A stretch of 64,000 bases of DNA from Hyphomicrobiales bacterium (GCA_900473045.1 UCKS01000010.1:1-64000); one strand, 5' to 3'. Numbered from the stretch's first letter, positions 45,860-55,219 are shown. Translations and numbers: made by a program. The notes: generated by a model not told the origin, from the sequence alone.

Positions 45860-46468
45860 CTAAAGAAACTCGCGCAGAGCCTCACGCGATTGAATTCCGA
45901 GAAACTCGATCGCCACGCCTTCCTGGAAGTGACGCACCACGCGGCCCTTCATGCTGCCCAGCAAAATGGCGGTGCCGAGCGGTAGGCGTGTTTCCATATC
46001 GACGGCGGCGCCGGAGAGCGAAAGGTCGATGATCCGGCAGACATATTTGCTGCCGTCTTCCAGGGTGATTTCGGTGCGGGTCTTGCGGGGAGCCAGACGG
46101 TCGTGACGCCGGTCCTCCGGCAGGCCGAGTTCATGCTTGTTGGCAATCCAGGTCAGCTGTGCCGCCAGCTTTTCGCGCTTGCGGTCGGTGGCATTGATCT
46201 GAATGACGAAGGCATTTTCCGCAAGGCGCGAAACCGTGCCTTCGAGGCGGCCGACATGATCGACATAGGCGATGATACGCTCGCCGGCGCGGGGCCGGGC
46301 GTCGCAGGTGAACAGCACGTCTCCTGGCGACATATCGATGGCTGTGCATTCGAATTCGTCATGATTGGCAAGCATGAGGCGGCCGGTCAGGTTCACCGAA
46401 ACGCGCTGGAACGCGCCTTCGTTGTGCTGCTTGGGGCCGGCCGTCTGTGCTTGCTGAAACGAATACAT
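45860..46468 (-). CDS. Tandem PilZ-domain protein
   Basis: A 202-residue protein with two PilZ-like domains. The C-terminal one has the c-di-GMP signature: RRHDRLAPR near residue 114 and DLSLSGAAVDM near 144. The N-terminal one (AFQRVSVNLTGRLML...AIDMSPGDVLF) has a poor (D/N)xSxxG motif and may not bind nucleotide. It probably acts as a c-di-GMP effector; the partner is unknown. The start is at MYSFQQAQTAG. Confidence 0.87.
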   Translation of the reverse strand: MYSFQQAQTAGPKQHNEGAFQRVSVNLTGRLMLANHDEFECTAIDMSPGDVLFTCDARPRAGERIIAYVDHVGRLEGTVSRLAENAFVIQINATDRKREKLAAQLTWIANKHELGLPEDRRHDRLAPRKTRTEITLEDGSKYVCRIIDLSLSGAAVDMETRLPLGTAILLGSMKGRVVRHFQEGVAIEFLGIQSREALREFL

Positions 46469-46559
46469 GACCACACTTGTGCGATGTCCATCCAAGCCAC
46501 AGCTTTACCCTGATCCGGTTAACATAAGGTTTTTCCGCGGGGCCGGGCGGGCACCGGCG

Positions 46560-47189
46560 TTAATCTTGCCTTCCGCCTTCGAGAACCCGAAGATGCAGGA
46601 CGCGGCGGATCGCTCCGGCTATTCCATGATCGGCAAGGTGCGGCGCGGTCGCGGGCAGGGGCTTTTCCGGGCGGTTGTGCAGGAACAGATTGGTCTTTTC
46701 GATATCGAGGACGCGGATGCCGCCAAGGTCGAGGTAATTGACCGGCGTGGCCTCCAGCCACAGCGGTCGCGACAGCGGCACCAATGCACCGATGATCCGG
46801 TCAACGCCGCCATCCGGCGAGCGCAACGGCAAAAGGATGATTTCGGTCGGCAGGCGATCGGCGGTGCCGGCAAGCGAGGATGCTGAAAGAACGACCGGCG
46901 TTTTCTGCATCATCACATCCTCGGCGATGCGCGCCAGGCGCCCGGTTTGGTCGGCAAGCCAGAGCGCATCGAATGTCGAGCCGCGCAATTCGCGAGCAAA
47001 CAGTGAACAGATGCGCGTGCCGGCAAGCCGGAAGCGGATGTCGCCGCGCGGAGTTTTTTCGAGAATGAAGAGATCCGGCAGGATATTGCGAATATGACCA
47101 GGCTCGATCTGACTGCGGGCCGGCACCTCGCGATGCCCGCGCAATTCGTCCCAATAGGCGTAGATCTCGATTGCTGTCTTGCTGCGCAT
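46560..47189 (-). CDS. PAS_5 (DUF1457) domain protein
   Basis: A 209-residue protein (MRSKTAIEIYAYWDELRGHREVPARSQIEPGHIRNILPDLFILEK...) of the alphaproteobacterial PAS_5 family, with GDIRFRLAGTRICSLFARELRG in the ligand-pocket region. Such proteins are stand-alone PAS sensors without an output domain. It lies on the same strand as the PilZ gene, 91 bases upstream of that gene's start, and the two may be co-transcribed. Confidence 0.87.
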   Translation of the reverse strand: MRSKTAIEIYAYWDELRGHREVPARSQIEPGHIRNILPDLFILEKTPRGDIRFRLAGTRICSLFARELRGSTFDALWLADQTGRLARIAEDVMMQKTPVVLSASSLAGTADRLPTEIILLPLRSPDGGVDRIIGALVPLSRPLWLEATPVNYLDLGGIRVLDIEKTNLFLHNRPEKPLPATAPHLADHGIAGAIRRVLHLRVLEGGRQD

Positions 47190-47279
47190 GCTTTCATTCC
47201 ATTCGAAACATATGTGTGCTGCTTTGGCACATCCGGCACGAAAAACGCGCCCGTAGGGATGACAGTGCGATTTCCGTGC

Positions 47280-47443
47280 CACCGCGATATTAAGGTTAAT
47301 GTTTGGTTTAGATTGAAAGCGCCCGGCTCTGATGGCATGAAAGGACATCACTTCACGAAGGGTTGCCTTCGGCACACTGACTTAAGGGCTCGTTTTTTGA
47401 GGGGCTCAACGGCCGTTCAGTTTTTGACTGGACGGCCTTTTTT
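47280..47443 (+). ncRNA. Candidate small RNA ending at an orphan terminator
   Basis: A + strand transcript starting somewhere after about 47280 (AT-rich stretch GGTTAATGTTTGGTTTAGATTG, 47293-47316) would end at the strong terminator at 47411-47443. The 3' boundary is well supported; the 5' end is a guess. No known RNA family was recognised. Confidence 0.35.
47411..47443 (+). terminator. Strong orphan terminator
   Basis: GGCCGTTCAG (47411-47420) pairs with CTGGACGGCC (47428-47437, one T-G) around a 7-base loop, followed by six T's. The only gene upstream (PAS_5) points the other way. Confidence 0.75.
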
Positions 47444-47602
47444 GTCGGTCAATCTGCGCTCGAATGGGCGCAGCCTTTCGATTTGATCTCTTGCCGTAGG
47501 GTGTGTGAAAAAGTGCCGCGCATCTCGCCGCTTTTGAAGGGACCATGAATCGTATAGAGCGAGGCGTGAGAGCCGGTTGAAGATGAGCAGGCGGAAGGAA
47601 AC

Positions 47603-48346
47603 GTGATCAGCATGACAGACCAAACCGACGGTGCGCCGCCGCCGCAGGGCACGGAAGCAGACACTGCAACGCGGGTGAGCGAACCGGCGTTCAACCTGCC
47701 GTCAGGTCTTGTCGCCGTGCTGGCATTGCTGGTGGCTATCCATGTCCTGCGCACCTATCTGCTGTCGGCCGCCGTTGACAGCGAAGTGATCCTGAATTTC
47801 GCATTCTGGCCGGCCCGCTATGATCATCCTTTGGTAGATCAGAATCTTGCCTGGCTCTGGAGCCCCCTGACATATTCCCTGCTGCACGGCTCGTGGGAAC
47901 ATCTGATTTTCAACGGGTTCTGGATGGTGGCGTTCGGCGCCCCGGTGATTCGCCGGATCGGTCCGGGACGTTTCCTGCTTTTCTGGTGCCTTTCGGCTGT
48001 CGCAGCAGTCGCGTTGCACGTGACTTTCCATTGGGGCGAAACGATCTTCGTGGTTGGTGCCTCGGGTGTGGTCGCTGGTCTGATGGGGGCCGCAGCGCGG
48101 TTCGTCTTTTCTCCTAGCGGCCGCATCAGCCGTCAGTTTGCCCATCTCAACCGCCGGCTGACCGTCGGCGAGGCGCTGTCGAACCGCTCGGTCGTGGTCT
48201 TTACCGGCATCTGGTTCCTGACCAATCTCCTGATTGGCCTTGGTGTCTTTGCCTTTGGCGGGGCGGGCGGCATTGCCTGGGAAGCGCATATTGGCGGTTT
48301 CCTGTTCGGCTTCCTTCTGTTTGGCCTTTTTGACCCACGCCAGTGA
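47603..48346 (+). CDS. Rhomboid family intramembrane serine protease
   Basis: A 247-residue protein with about six membrane helices. The catalytic dyad is Ser154 (GASG, 152-155) and His229 (EAHIGGFLFG), and the oxyanion/structural HGSWEHLIFNGFW segment (95-107) is intact. Rhomboids cleave transmembrane substrates; the target is unknown. GTG 47603 has GGAAGGA just upstream; ATG 47612 is the alternative start. Confidence 0.92.
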   Translation: MISMTDQTDGAPPPQGTEADTATRVSEPAFNLPSGLVAVLALLVAIHVLRTYLLSAAVDSEVILNFAFWPARYDHPLVDQNLAWLWSPLTYSLLHGSWEHLIFNGFWMVAFGAPVIRRIGPGRFLLFWCLSAVAAVALHVTFHWGETIFVVGASGVVAGLMGAAARFVFSPSGRISRQFAHLNRRLTVGEALSNRSVVVFTGIWFLTNLLIGLGVFAFGGAGGIAWEAHIGGFLFGFLLFGLFDPRQ

Positions 48347-48426
48347 GCTTCGGAAGCCCGTTATTGCCTTTCGAAAGATCGATGATCTCACCGACAACGC
48401 TTGATTTTCGCCGGTCCGTAGCGCAC

Positions 48427-48499
48427 CATTCCTGTCCGAAGGCATTGGACCGGGGGGAGCTCGGTTTGCTGCCAATGGGCAGATAACGCGACAGGAATG
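48427..48499 (+). repeat. Long nested palindrome before the CBS gene
   Basis: CATTCCTGTC (48427-48436) is the exact reverse complement of GACAGGAATG (48490-48499), and inside it CATTGG (48443-48448) pairs with CCAATG (48472-48477). The apex contains GGGAGCTCGG. The element could be an intergenic palindromic repeat of the rhizobial type or a structured leader of the CBS gene. The 255-base gap it lies in has no gene. Confidence 0.55.
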
Positions 48500-48601
48500 A
48501 TGTCTGTCTTGCGAATTGGTCCATAACCGCAGCGCGAGGAGCGCCTATGCGGTTCGCCAATATCCCTGTCAGATTCAGGTCGATGAAACGGGAGGGTTTG
48601 A

Positions 48602-49030
48602 ATGTCTGTTAAGGCAATATTGAATGAAAAAGGCCGTCAGGTGGTGACGGTCGATCCGCAGGCAAAAGTGCGCCAGGCGGTGGCCTTGCTGAGTGAAAAC
48701 CGCATCGGCGCCGTCATCATCGTCAAGCCCGGCGACAAGATTGCCGGCATCTTGACGGAACGCGATGTCGTTGCCGCGATGGCCAAGTTCGGCGCCGAAT
48801 GTCTCGACAAGCCGGTATCCGCCGTCATGTGGGCAAAGGTCTACTGCTGTAACGAGGATATGACCATCGACGACATCATGGAAATCATGAACAACATGCG
48901 CTCTCGCCATCTTCCAGTCGAAAAGAATGGCCGTCTTGTCGGTATCGTCTCGATCGGCGACGCGGTGCGCCACCACATCCGGGCGATCGAACACGAAGCC
49001 GAACAGATCAAGGCGTATATCGCAGGTTAA
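48602..49030 (+). CDS. CBS-domain protein
   Basis: A 142-residue protein made of a single CBS pair: VDPQAKVRQAVALLSENRIGAVIIVKPGDKIAGILTERDVV and MTIDDIMEIMNNMRSRHLPVEKNGRLVGIVSIGDAVRHHI. CBS pairs bind adenine nucleotides and act as energy sensors. No enzyme domain is attached, so it probably regulates a partner protein. GGGAGGG precedes the ATG, 4-8 bases upstream. Confidence 0.92.
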   Translation: MSVKAILNEKGRQVVTVDPQAKVRQAVALLSENRIGAVIIVKPGDKIAGILTERDVVAAMAKFGAECLDKPVSAVMWAKVYCCNEDMTIDDIMEIMNNMRSRHLPVEKNGRLVGIVSIGDAVRHHIRAIEHEAEQIKAYIAG

Positions 49031-49045
49031 TCTACTCGTAGCGCA

Positions 49046-49080
49046 TAAAAATGCCGCGCTGCCTTCTGGGCCGCGCGGCA
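49046..49080 (-). terminator. Terminator of the patatin gene
   Basis: TGCCGCGC (49052-49059) pairs with GCGCGGCA (49073-49080). On the minus strand the stem is followed by TTTTTATG, which fits an intrinsic terminator for the gene ending at 49105; it may also serve the CBS gene. Confidence 0.6.
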
Positions 49081-49104
49081 GAGCGTGCCGGTATCAACCC
49101 GGTA

Positions 49105-50076
49105 TTATCGCAGCATCACATCCTGAAGTCGCTGCAACTCGCTGAGCTTCGACTTGGTTTCGTAATAGCCACGGTCGATTGCTTCGCCGGCGCGATGAAA
49201 CTCCGACAGGCCGATATCGTTGAGCTTGGGATGCAGCGCCAGGTCTGGTGGATCTCCGGCGAGGCGCGCGCGAGAAATGCGGTCCTGGATGATGTTGAAG
49301 GCCTGGACCATGACGCTGGTCATTCCCATCCGCCCGGCATGGCCTTCCGGCTGTTTCGGCATCGGCGGCTGCTCGGCCGCATGGCTTCCCGCATTGTGCT
49401 TGATGACGGCGGAACGGCCATAGAGATCGTAGTTGAGGTTGACGGCAACGACCAGTTGCTGCTCGTGGGCGCGGCAAACCGATACCGGAACCGGATTGAC
49501 CAGCGCGCCGTCCATCAATGTGCGATTGTTGCATTTGACCGGCTCGAAGATGCCGGGCAGCGCGTAGGAAGCGCGGATCGCGGTGATCAGAGAACCCTGG
49601 CCGATCCAGACTTCGTGGCCGGAATTGACCTCGGTTGCGACAGCGACGAACGTCCGGTCGAGGTCTTCGATCGACATGTCCTGCAGGTGTTCCTGCATGC
49701 GCTTGGTCAGGCGCAAGCCACCGAACAGGCCGCCGCCGCCGATGACGAAATCAAGCAGGCCGGCGATGCGGCGCATGGTCAGCGAGCGGGCGAAGGTTTC
49801 GAGCTCGTCGAGCTTTCCGGCCAGATAGCAGCCGCCGACCAGCGCACCGATCGAGGTGCCGGCAATCATCCCGACTTCGATGCCTTCCTCGTCCAGCGCT
49901 TTCAGCACGCCGATATGAGCCCAGCCGCGTGCAGCGCCGCCGCCCAAGGCAAGCGCGATCTTGGATTTGGGCGGTTTGATCTTTTCAGGGGGAGGAGACG
50001 CCAGAGCGTGAGAAGGTCCGCCGGGCACGGAAGCATCTGCGGTGATACCGCTGCGATTGAATGTCCAGTTCAACAT
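49105..50076 (-). CDS. Patatin-like phospholipase family protein
   Basis: A 323-residue lipolytic protein with the patatin features: oxyanion loop GGGAARG (45-51), nucleophile Ser75 in GTSIG, and catalytic Asp189 in DGA. It resembles the RssA/NTE group and probably hydrolyses phospholipid or lysophospholipid acyl esters; location cannot be told, as no signal peptide is evident. Start chosen at MLNWTFNRSG. Confidence 0.92.
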   Translation of the reverse strand: MLNWTFNRSGITADASVPGGPSHALASPPPEKIKPPKSKIALALGGGAARGWAHIGVLKALDEEGIEVGMIAGTSIGALVGGCYLAGKLDELETFARSLTMRRIAGLLDFVIGGGGLFGGLRLTKRMQEHLQDMSIEDLDRTFVAVATEVNSGHEVWIGQGSLITAIRASYALPGIFEPVKCNNRTLMDGALVNPVPVSVCRAHEQQLVVAVNLNYDLYGRSAVIKHNAGSHAAEQPPMPKQPEGHAGRMGMTSVMVQAFNIIQDRISRARLAGDPPDLALHPKLNDIGLSEFHRAGEAIDRGYYETKSKLSELQRLQDVMLR

Positions 50077-50285
50077 CCGGCACCTCCATGCCGCAGAACA
50101 CACTGTTACAGGCCGTCACGTCTCGCTTTACTGCTTTGCAAGCGCATGCCGTAAGAACTCAATCTACTGGAGGGCGTCCCGCGCGGGTGTTCCCGGCGGA
50201 ACGCATCCTTTTTTGGGATTACGCTCCCAGTCTGGTTGCGAAATCGTGAATTAGCGAAAAACTTGCGCCAAAAAGTGCCAGATGA

Positions 50286-50738
50286 TTAATTTTTGCCGTA
50301 GATCTCGTCCGGATGGAAATGAATTTCGGTATCAATGACGTTAAGTGACGTGACACCGTCCTTGGCGCCAACGGCACGATAAAAACAGGAGCGCCGGCCG
50401 GTGTGGCAGGTTGCGTCATGGCCAGCCACACGGACTTTCAGCCACAGTGCATCCTGATCGCAGTCGGTGCGAATTTCTTCGACTGTTTGCAGGTTACCGG
50501 ACGTTTCGCCCTTTTTCCAGAGACTCTGGCGCGAACGGCTATAATAGTGGGCAATGCCGGTGTCGATGGTCAGCGCCAAGGCTTCGGCGTTCATGTGCGC
50601 CACCATCAACAGAACGCCGTCTCCGGCGTCGGTGACGACGGCGGTGATCAGTCCGTTGCTGTCGAAGCGAGGCGTAAAAGCGGAACCGGATTCCAGTTCC
50701 GCCTTGTCGGTGGACGGGCGGTCAAATTCAAATGTCAT
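50286..50738 (-). CDS. hisI: Phosphoribosyl-AMP cyclohydrolase
   Basis: A 150-residue HisI, the third step of histidine synthesis (opening the adenine ring of PR-AMP). Conserved residues are VAHMNAEAL, the W-x-KGETSGN segment, [11 protein letters not shown] and the zinc/metal site [15 protein letters not shown]. It is separate from the other his genes and has no HisE fusion. It lies 24 bases downstream of folE on the same strand, so the two purine-ring-opening type enzymes may be co-transcribed. Confidence 0.96.
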   Translation of the reverse strand: MTFEFDRPSTDKAELESGSAFTPRFDSNGLITAVVTDAGDGVLLMVAHMNAEALALTIDTGIAHYYSRSRQSLWKKGETSGNLQTVEEIRTDCDQDALWLKVRVAGHDATCHTGRRSCFYRAVGAKDGVTSLNVIDTEIHFHPDEIYGKN

Positions 50739-50762
50739 CGGAAGGGCTCCGGTTGACGGAGC

Positions 50763-51380
50763 TTACTTGAAGCCCCGCAGCATGGTCATGAAGCGGGCCT
50801 GCTCTGCAGGCTCGGTCTTGAAGACGCCGGTGAAGGTGGTGGTCAATGTCGTCGAGCCCTGCTTCTGGACGCCACGCATCGCCATGCACATATGCTCGGC
50901 TTCGATCATCACGGCAACGCCGCGCGGCTGCAGCGTATCGTCGATCGCCTTGGCGATCTGCGCCGTCATGGTTTCCTGCGTCTGCAGGCGGCGGCCGAAG
51001 ATATCGACGACGCGGGCGATTTTCGACAGGCCAAGCACCTTGCCATCCGGCAGATAGGCGACATGCGCCTTGCCGATGATCGGAACCATGTGGTGTTCGC
51101 AGTGCGAGTAGAAATCGAGATTTCTGACGAGCACCATATCGTCGAAACCGCCAACTTCCTCGAAGGTGCGGCCCAGAACGTCCTCGGCGGCAAGGTCATA
51201 ACCGGAAAACAGTTCCTTGTAGGCCTTGGCGACGCGGGCAGGCGTATCGAGAAGCCCTTCACGGGCCGGATCGTCGCCGGCCCAGCGCAAAAGAACGCGC
51301 ACGGCGTCCTCGGCTTCCTTCTGGCTCGGCCGGCCATCAGTGGCGGGCACGGCAGGAAAATTCTTGACTATGGCGTCCAT
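50763..51380 (-). CDS. folE: GTP cyclohydrolase I
   Basis: A 205-residue FolE that converts GTP to dihydroneopterin triphosphate at the start of folate synthesis. Zinc ligands Cys94 and His97 (SHCEHHMVP) and Cys165 ([10 protein letters not shown]) are all present, so it is the zinc-dependent type IA. Start placed at [14 protein letters not shown] 51401 is in frame upstream. Organised with hisI downstream. Confidence 0.97.
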   Translation of the reverse strand: MDAIVKNFPAVPATDGRPSQKEAEDAVRVLLRWAGDDPAREGLLDTPARVAKAYKELFSGYDLAAEDVLGRTFEEVGGFDDMVLVRNLDFYSHCEHHMVPIIGKAHVAYLPDGKVLGLSKIARVVDIFGRRLQTQETMTAQIAKAIDDTLQPRGVAVMIEAEHMCMAMRGVQKQGSTTLTTTFTGVFKTEPAEQARFMTMLRGFK

Positions 51381-51459
51381 AATGGCCTCTTGGCGTAACA
51401 CGCGTTACTTGACGTTTATCTTTTCGGACAACTCGCCACTGGCCATTGACCTGACGTTT

Positions 51460-51675
51460 TCAGGCCTGGTTTCCGTCGGCGGGCTCCGGGGCTTTTTGAT
51501 TTGCAGAGGTTAAGGGCTCTGGATCATCCGGCACGGTTTCCCAAACAACAGGCGACTGTTCGCTCTTGCGAACCTGTCGCCCCCACACGACATACCATAT
51601 AATATGCCGGGATACATGGGGAAGGGGCGCAAATGGAGACAGTGTGTTTTTTTCCGAGATACGATAGAAAATCAT
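51460..51675 (-). CDS. Possible small protein between folE and the scaffold gene
   Basis: A 71-codon frame (MIFYRISEKNTLSPFAPLPHVSRHIIWYVVWGRQVRKSEQSPVVWETVPDD...) ending in a Pro/Glu/Asp/Asn-rich tail. The composition looks protein-like, but no family is recognised and the ribosome-binding site is weak. It fills most of an otherwise geneless 340-base divergent region (51381-51720). Confidence 0.35.
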   Translation of the reverse strand: MIFYRISEKNTLSPFAPLPHVSRHIIWYVVWGRQVRKSEQSPVVWETVPDDPEPLTSANQKAPEPADGNQA

Positions 51676-51720
51676 GCGCCGTTTGCCTGAAAACGCGCAA
51701 AAACAAGCGGATCGCGCCGA

Positions 51721-52170
51721 ATGATGGATGAAATCTATAACAGCAGGATTCTCGAGTTCGCCGGCAATATCCCCAAAAGCGGCACGCTTGCCGATGCGGA
51801 TGCCGAGGCAAGCGCCCATTCCAAGCTGTGCGGCTCGAAGGTTCGCGTCTATCTGAAAATGGATGGAGACACGGTTGCCGACTTCGCCCACGAGGTCAAA
51901 GCCTGCGCTCTCGGACAAGCCTCGTCCTCGATCATGGCTCGTCATGTCGTCGGTGCGACGTCGGCTGAAATCCGCCAGGCGCGGGAAGATATGCTGGCCA
52001 TGCTGAAGGCGGACGGCGAGGGGCCATCCGGCCGTTTCGAGGACATGCGGTTCCTCAAACCCGTCAAGGATTACAAGGCCCGCCACGCATCGACCATGCT
52101 CACTTTTGACGCCGTCGTTGATGCGATCGGCCAGGTCGAGGCTTCGCGTCTGGCAAAGGCTGCCGGCTGA
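51721..52170 (+). CDS. Iron-sulfur cluster assembly scaffold protein (NifU/SufU-like)
   Basis: A 149-residue protein of the IscU/SufU/NifU N-terminal family. Numbered from the second Met (51724), Cys36 (HSKLCGSKV) and Cys61 (VKACALGQASS) are conserved, but the third family cysteine is replaced: RHASTML carries Ser123 where a Cys is expected. Cluster building on only two cysteines is uncertain, and a different role is possible. The yidD gene begins one base after its stop. Confidence 0.88.
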   Translation: MMDEIYNSRILEFAGNIPKSGTLADADAEASAHSKLCGSKVRVYLKMDGDTVADFAHEVKACALGQASSSIMARHVVGATSAEIRQAREDMLAMLKADGEGPSGRFEDMRFLKPVKDYKARHASTMLTFDAVVDAIGQVEASRLAKAAG

Positions 52171-52171
52171 G

Positions 52172-52546
52172 ATGTGCGGAGAACCGGGATGCCACGGCCA
52201 TGAAACCGGCGATGCCAGACGGCCCTATGCTGGCCGCAACTATGCAGGCCCGTTTCGCAAGACGCCGGGGCGGCTGTTCGGCATGGCTTTCATCCGGCTC
52301 TATCAATTGACGCTGTCCGGCTTCATCGGCAATTCCTGCAGGCATATCCCCACCTGTTCCGAATACGGCTACGAGGCCATCGCCCGCCACGGTTTCTGGC
52401 CGGGCGGCTGGATGGTGCTGTTCCGCTTCCTGCGCTGCGGCCCGGGCGGCACGAGCGGGCTTGATCCGGTGCCGGAAAAACTGCCGCCATCGAAGCACTG
52501 GTATACGCCATGGCGTTACTGGCGGCCGGCGGCTGCATCGCAATGA
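52172..52546 (+). CDS. yidD: Membrane protein insertion efficiency factor YidD
   Basis: A 124-residue YidD with the signature SCRHIPTCSEYGYEAIARHG (about 56-75) and the following WPGGWMVLFRFLRCGPGG. An N-terminal extension of about 30 residues contains CGEPGCHGH, not seen in short YidD proteins. YidD aids YidC-dependent membrane insertion. It is coupled to the scaffold gene upstream and overlaps DUF1697 by four bases. Confidence 0.93.
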   Translation: MCGEPGCHGHETGDARRPYAGRNYAGPFRKTPGRLFGMAFIRLYQLTLSGFIGNSCRHIPTCSEYGYEAIARHGFWPGGWMVLFRFLRCGPGGTSGLDPVPEKLPPSKHWYTPWRYWRPAAASQ

Positions 52547-53082
52547 CCGTCTATGTCGCTCTTCTTCACAGCATCGTTCTTGGTGCCGGACGCCGGGTGG
52601 TGATGTCGGATTTGCGCGCGACGGCCGAGCGTATCGGATGCCGTTCGCCGCGAACCTTGGTTGCGACCGGAAATCTGGTCTTCGACGCCGATCACGGCAG
52701 TGTAGTGGAGGTGGAAAAAGCGCTAGAACAGGCCTTTGCCGAGGATTTCGGCAAACCTGTCGATATCATCGCCCGAACGGGAGAGGACTGGCTGGCACTC
52801 GCGGACGGCAACCCGTTTCGCGCGACAAGCGATGCCGAAGCGCAAAACATCGTCGTGCGGGTGATGCGCGCACCGCTGGCTGACGACACTCCATCAACGC
52901 TCCAGCACCGTGGCAGTGGCGGCGAACAGATCCGGCTCGTCAACGGCGACCTCTGGATCCATTTTCCCGGCAAGCCGAGCGAGTCAAAACTGCTCTCGGC
53001 ATTGACCACCAAACGCCTAGGCCCCGGTACATTCCGCAACTGGAATACGGTGCGTGGCCTGACAGATATGATCAAAGCCTGA
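52543..53082 (+). CDS. DUF1697 family protein
   Basis: A 179-residue protein ([50 protein letters not shown]...) of DUF1697, a family with a ferredoxin-like fold and no known activity. ATGA overlap with yidD shows coupled translation. No obvious functional link to its neighbours. Confidence 0.87.
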   Translation: MTVYVALLHSIVLGAGRRVVMSDLRATAERIGCRSPRTLVATGNLVFDADHGSVVEVEKALEQAFAEDFGKPVDIIARTGEDWLALADGNPFRATSDAEAQNIVVRVMRAPLADDTPSTLQHRGSGGEQIRLVNGDLWIHFPGKPSESKLLSALTTKRLGPGTFRNWNTVRGLTDMIKA

Positions 53083-53200
53083 TCAAGCCTGTTCTTTACT
53101 CCGCCACCAAAACGCTCTATCACCCGCGCGTCAATTTGCCGGCCGCGCCGGTCATCAACACCACCCGCATTCGTTGGCGGGACTGGACAAGGAAGAACAC

Positions 53201-55189
53201 ATGTCTGACGCTGTTTCCCTTACATTTCCCGATGGTTCCGTCCGCGGTTATGCCGCTGGCACGACCGGCCGCGAAGTCGCCGAATCGATCTCCAAGTCGC
53301 TTGCAAAGAAGGCCATCGCGATCGCGCTGGATGGCGAGTTGCGCGACCTGTCCGATCCGGTCGTCACCGGCAGGCTCGAGATCGTCACGCGGGAAGATGC
53401 CCGCGCGCTGGAGCTGATCCGCCACGATACCGCCCACGTGATGGCTGAAGCCGTCCAGGAACTGTGGCCCGGCACGCAGGTCACCATCGGCCCGGTGATC
53501 GAAAACGGCTTCTATTACGACTTTGCCAAGAATGAGCCCTTTACGCCCGATGATCTGCCGAAGATCGAGAAGCGGATGAAGGAGATCATCCAGCGCAACA
53601 AGCCCTTCACCAAGGAAATCTGGCCACGCGACAAGGCCCGCCAGGTCTTTGCCGACAAGGGCGAAGCTTACAAGGTCGAGCTGGTCGATGCGATCTCTGC
53701 CGATCAGGACCTGAAGATCTATTATCAGGGCGACTGGTTCGATCTCTGCCGCGGCCCGCATATGGCCTCCACCGGCCAGATCGGCAATGCCTTCAAGCTG
53801 ATGCGGGTGGCTGGTGCCTATTGGCGCGGCGACTCAAACAATCCGATGCTGACACGCATCTACGGTACGGCCTGGCGCACCCAGGAAGAGCTCGACCAGT
53901 ATCTGCACATTCTGGCCGAAGCCGAAAAGCGCGACCACCGCCGCCTTGGCCGCGAAATGGACCTGTTCCATTTCCAGGAAGAAGGCCCGGGCGTCGTCTT
54001 CTGGCATGGCAAGGGCTGGCGCATCTTCCAGACGCTGGTTTCCTATATGCGCCGCCGGCTGGCTGGCACCTACCAGGAAGTCAACGCGCCGCAGGTGCTC
54101 GACAAGTCGCTGTGGGAAACTTCCGGCCACTGGGGCTGGTACCGCGACAACATGTTCAAGGTAACCGTCGCCGGTGACGAGACCGACGACGAGCGGGTTT
54201 TTGCGCTGAAGCCGATGAACTGCCCCGGCCATATCCAGATTTTCAAGCATGGCCTGAAGTCGTACCGCGAATTGCCGATCCGGCTTGCCGAGTTCGGTAA
54301 CGTTCACCGCTACGAGCCTTCGGGCGCGTTGCACGGCCTGATGCGCGTGCGCGGCTTCACGCAAGATGACGCGCATGTGTTCTGCACCGACGAGCAGATG
54401 GCGGCCGAATGCCTGCGCATCAACGACCTCATCCTGTCGGTCTATCAGGACTTCGGCTTCAAGGAAGTCGTCGTCAAACTCTCGACCCGTCCCGAAAAGC
54501 GCGTCGGTGACGATGCCCTGTGGGATCGCGCCGAAAGCGTCATGATGGACGTCTTGAAGACGATCGAGGCGCAGTCGGAAGGCCGCATCAAGACCGGTAT
54601 TCTGCCGGGCGAGGGCGCGTTCTACGGTCCGAAGTTCGAGTATACGCTGAAGGACGCCATCGGCCGTGAATGGCAGTGCGGCACGACGCAGGTCGACTTC
54701 AACCTGCCGGAACGGTTCGGTGCCTTCTACATCGACAGCAATTCGGAAAAAACCCAGCCGGTGATGATCCACCGCGCCATCTGCGGCTCGATGGAACGCT
54801 TCCTCGGTATCCTGATCGAGAACTTCGCCGGTCATATGCCGCTGTGGATTTCGCCGCTGCAGGTCGTCGTCGCCACGATCACCTCGGAAGCCGACGATTA
54901 TGGCCGTGAAGTTGCCGAGCTGTTGCGCGATGCCGGGCTTGAAGTCGAAACCGACTTCCGCAACGAGAAGATCAACTACAAGGTCCGCGAGCATTCGGTG
55001 ACCAAGGTTCCGGTGATCATCGTCTGCGGCATGCGCGAGGCGGAAGAGCGGACGGTGAATATCCGCAGGCTCGGCTCGCAGGCACAGACGCCGATGACAT
55101 TGGACGAGGCAATCGCCTCGCTGGTCTCTGAAGCAACGCCACCGGATGTGAAGCGCAAGGCCGAGCGGCGGAGCAAGGCCAAGGCCTGA
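53201..55189 (+). CDS. thrS: Threonyl-tRNA synthetase
   Basis: A 662-residue class II synthetase: TGS domain (1-60), editing domain with [11 protein letters not shown] (about 77-87) and the SDLCRGPH-type segment [10 protein letters not shown], catalytic core with motif 2 ([22 protein letters not shown]) and motif 3 ([15 protein letters not shown]), and a C-terminal anticodon-binding domain. Zinc-site residues include the Cys of MNCPGH. GGAAG precedes ATG 53201. No leader peptide of Thr codons was seen. Confidence 0.98.
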   Translation: MSDAVSLTFPDGSVRGYAAGTTGREVAESISKSLAKKAIAIALDGELRDLSDPVVTGRLEIVTREDARALELIRHDTAHVMAEAVQELWPGTQVTIGPVIENGFYYDFAKNEPFTPDDLPKIEKRMKEIIQRNKPFTKEIWPRDKARQVFADKGEAYKVELVDAISADQDLKIYYQGDWFDLCRGPHMASTGQIGNAFKLMRVAGAYWRGDSNNPMLTRIYGTAWRTQEELDQYLHILAEAEKRDHRRLGREMDLFHFQEEGPGVVFWHGKGWRIFQTLVSYMRRRLAGTYQEVNAPQVLDKSLWETSGHWGWYRDNMFKVTVAGDETDDERVFALKPMNCPGHIQIFKHGLKSYRELPIRLAEFGNVHRYEPSGALHGLMRVRGFTQDDAHVFCTDEQMAAECLRINDLILSVYQDFGFKEVVVKLSTRPEKRVGDDALWDRAESVMMDVLKTIEAQSEGRIKTGILPGEGAFYGPKFEYTLKDAIGREWQCGTTQVDFNLPERFGAFYIDSNSEKTQPVMIHRAICGSMERFLGILIENFAGHMPLWISPLQVVVATITSEADDYGREVAELLRDAGLEVETDFRNEKINYKVREHSVTKVPVIIVCGMREAEERTVNIRRLGSQAQTPMTLDEAIASLVSEATPPDVKRKAERRSKAKA

Positions 55190-55219
55190 TCACCCGCCAG
55201 ACTGTGTATGAAGAGACAA

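Larger units (their letters stand above)
47190..47602. other. 413-base intergenic region between PAS_5 and rhomboid genes
   Basis: Divergent promoter region with no supported protein gene. It holds a + strand terminator at 47411-47443 that belongs to no visible + gene, suggesting a small RNA. A + frame from ATG 47338 (MKGHHFTKGCLRHTDLRARF...) runs through the terminator and is unlikely to be a protein gene in that form. Confidence 0.5.
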
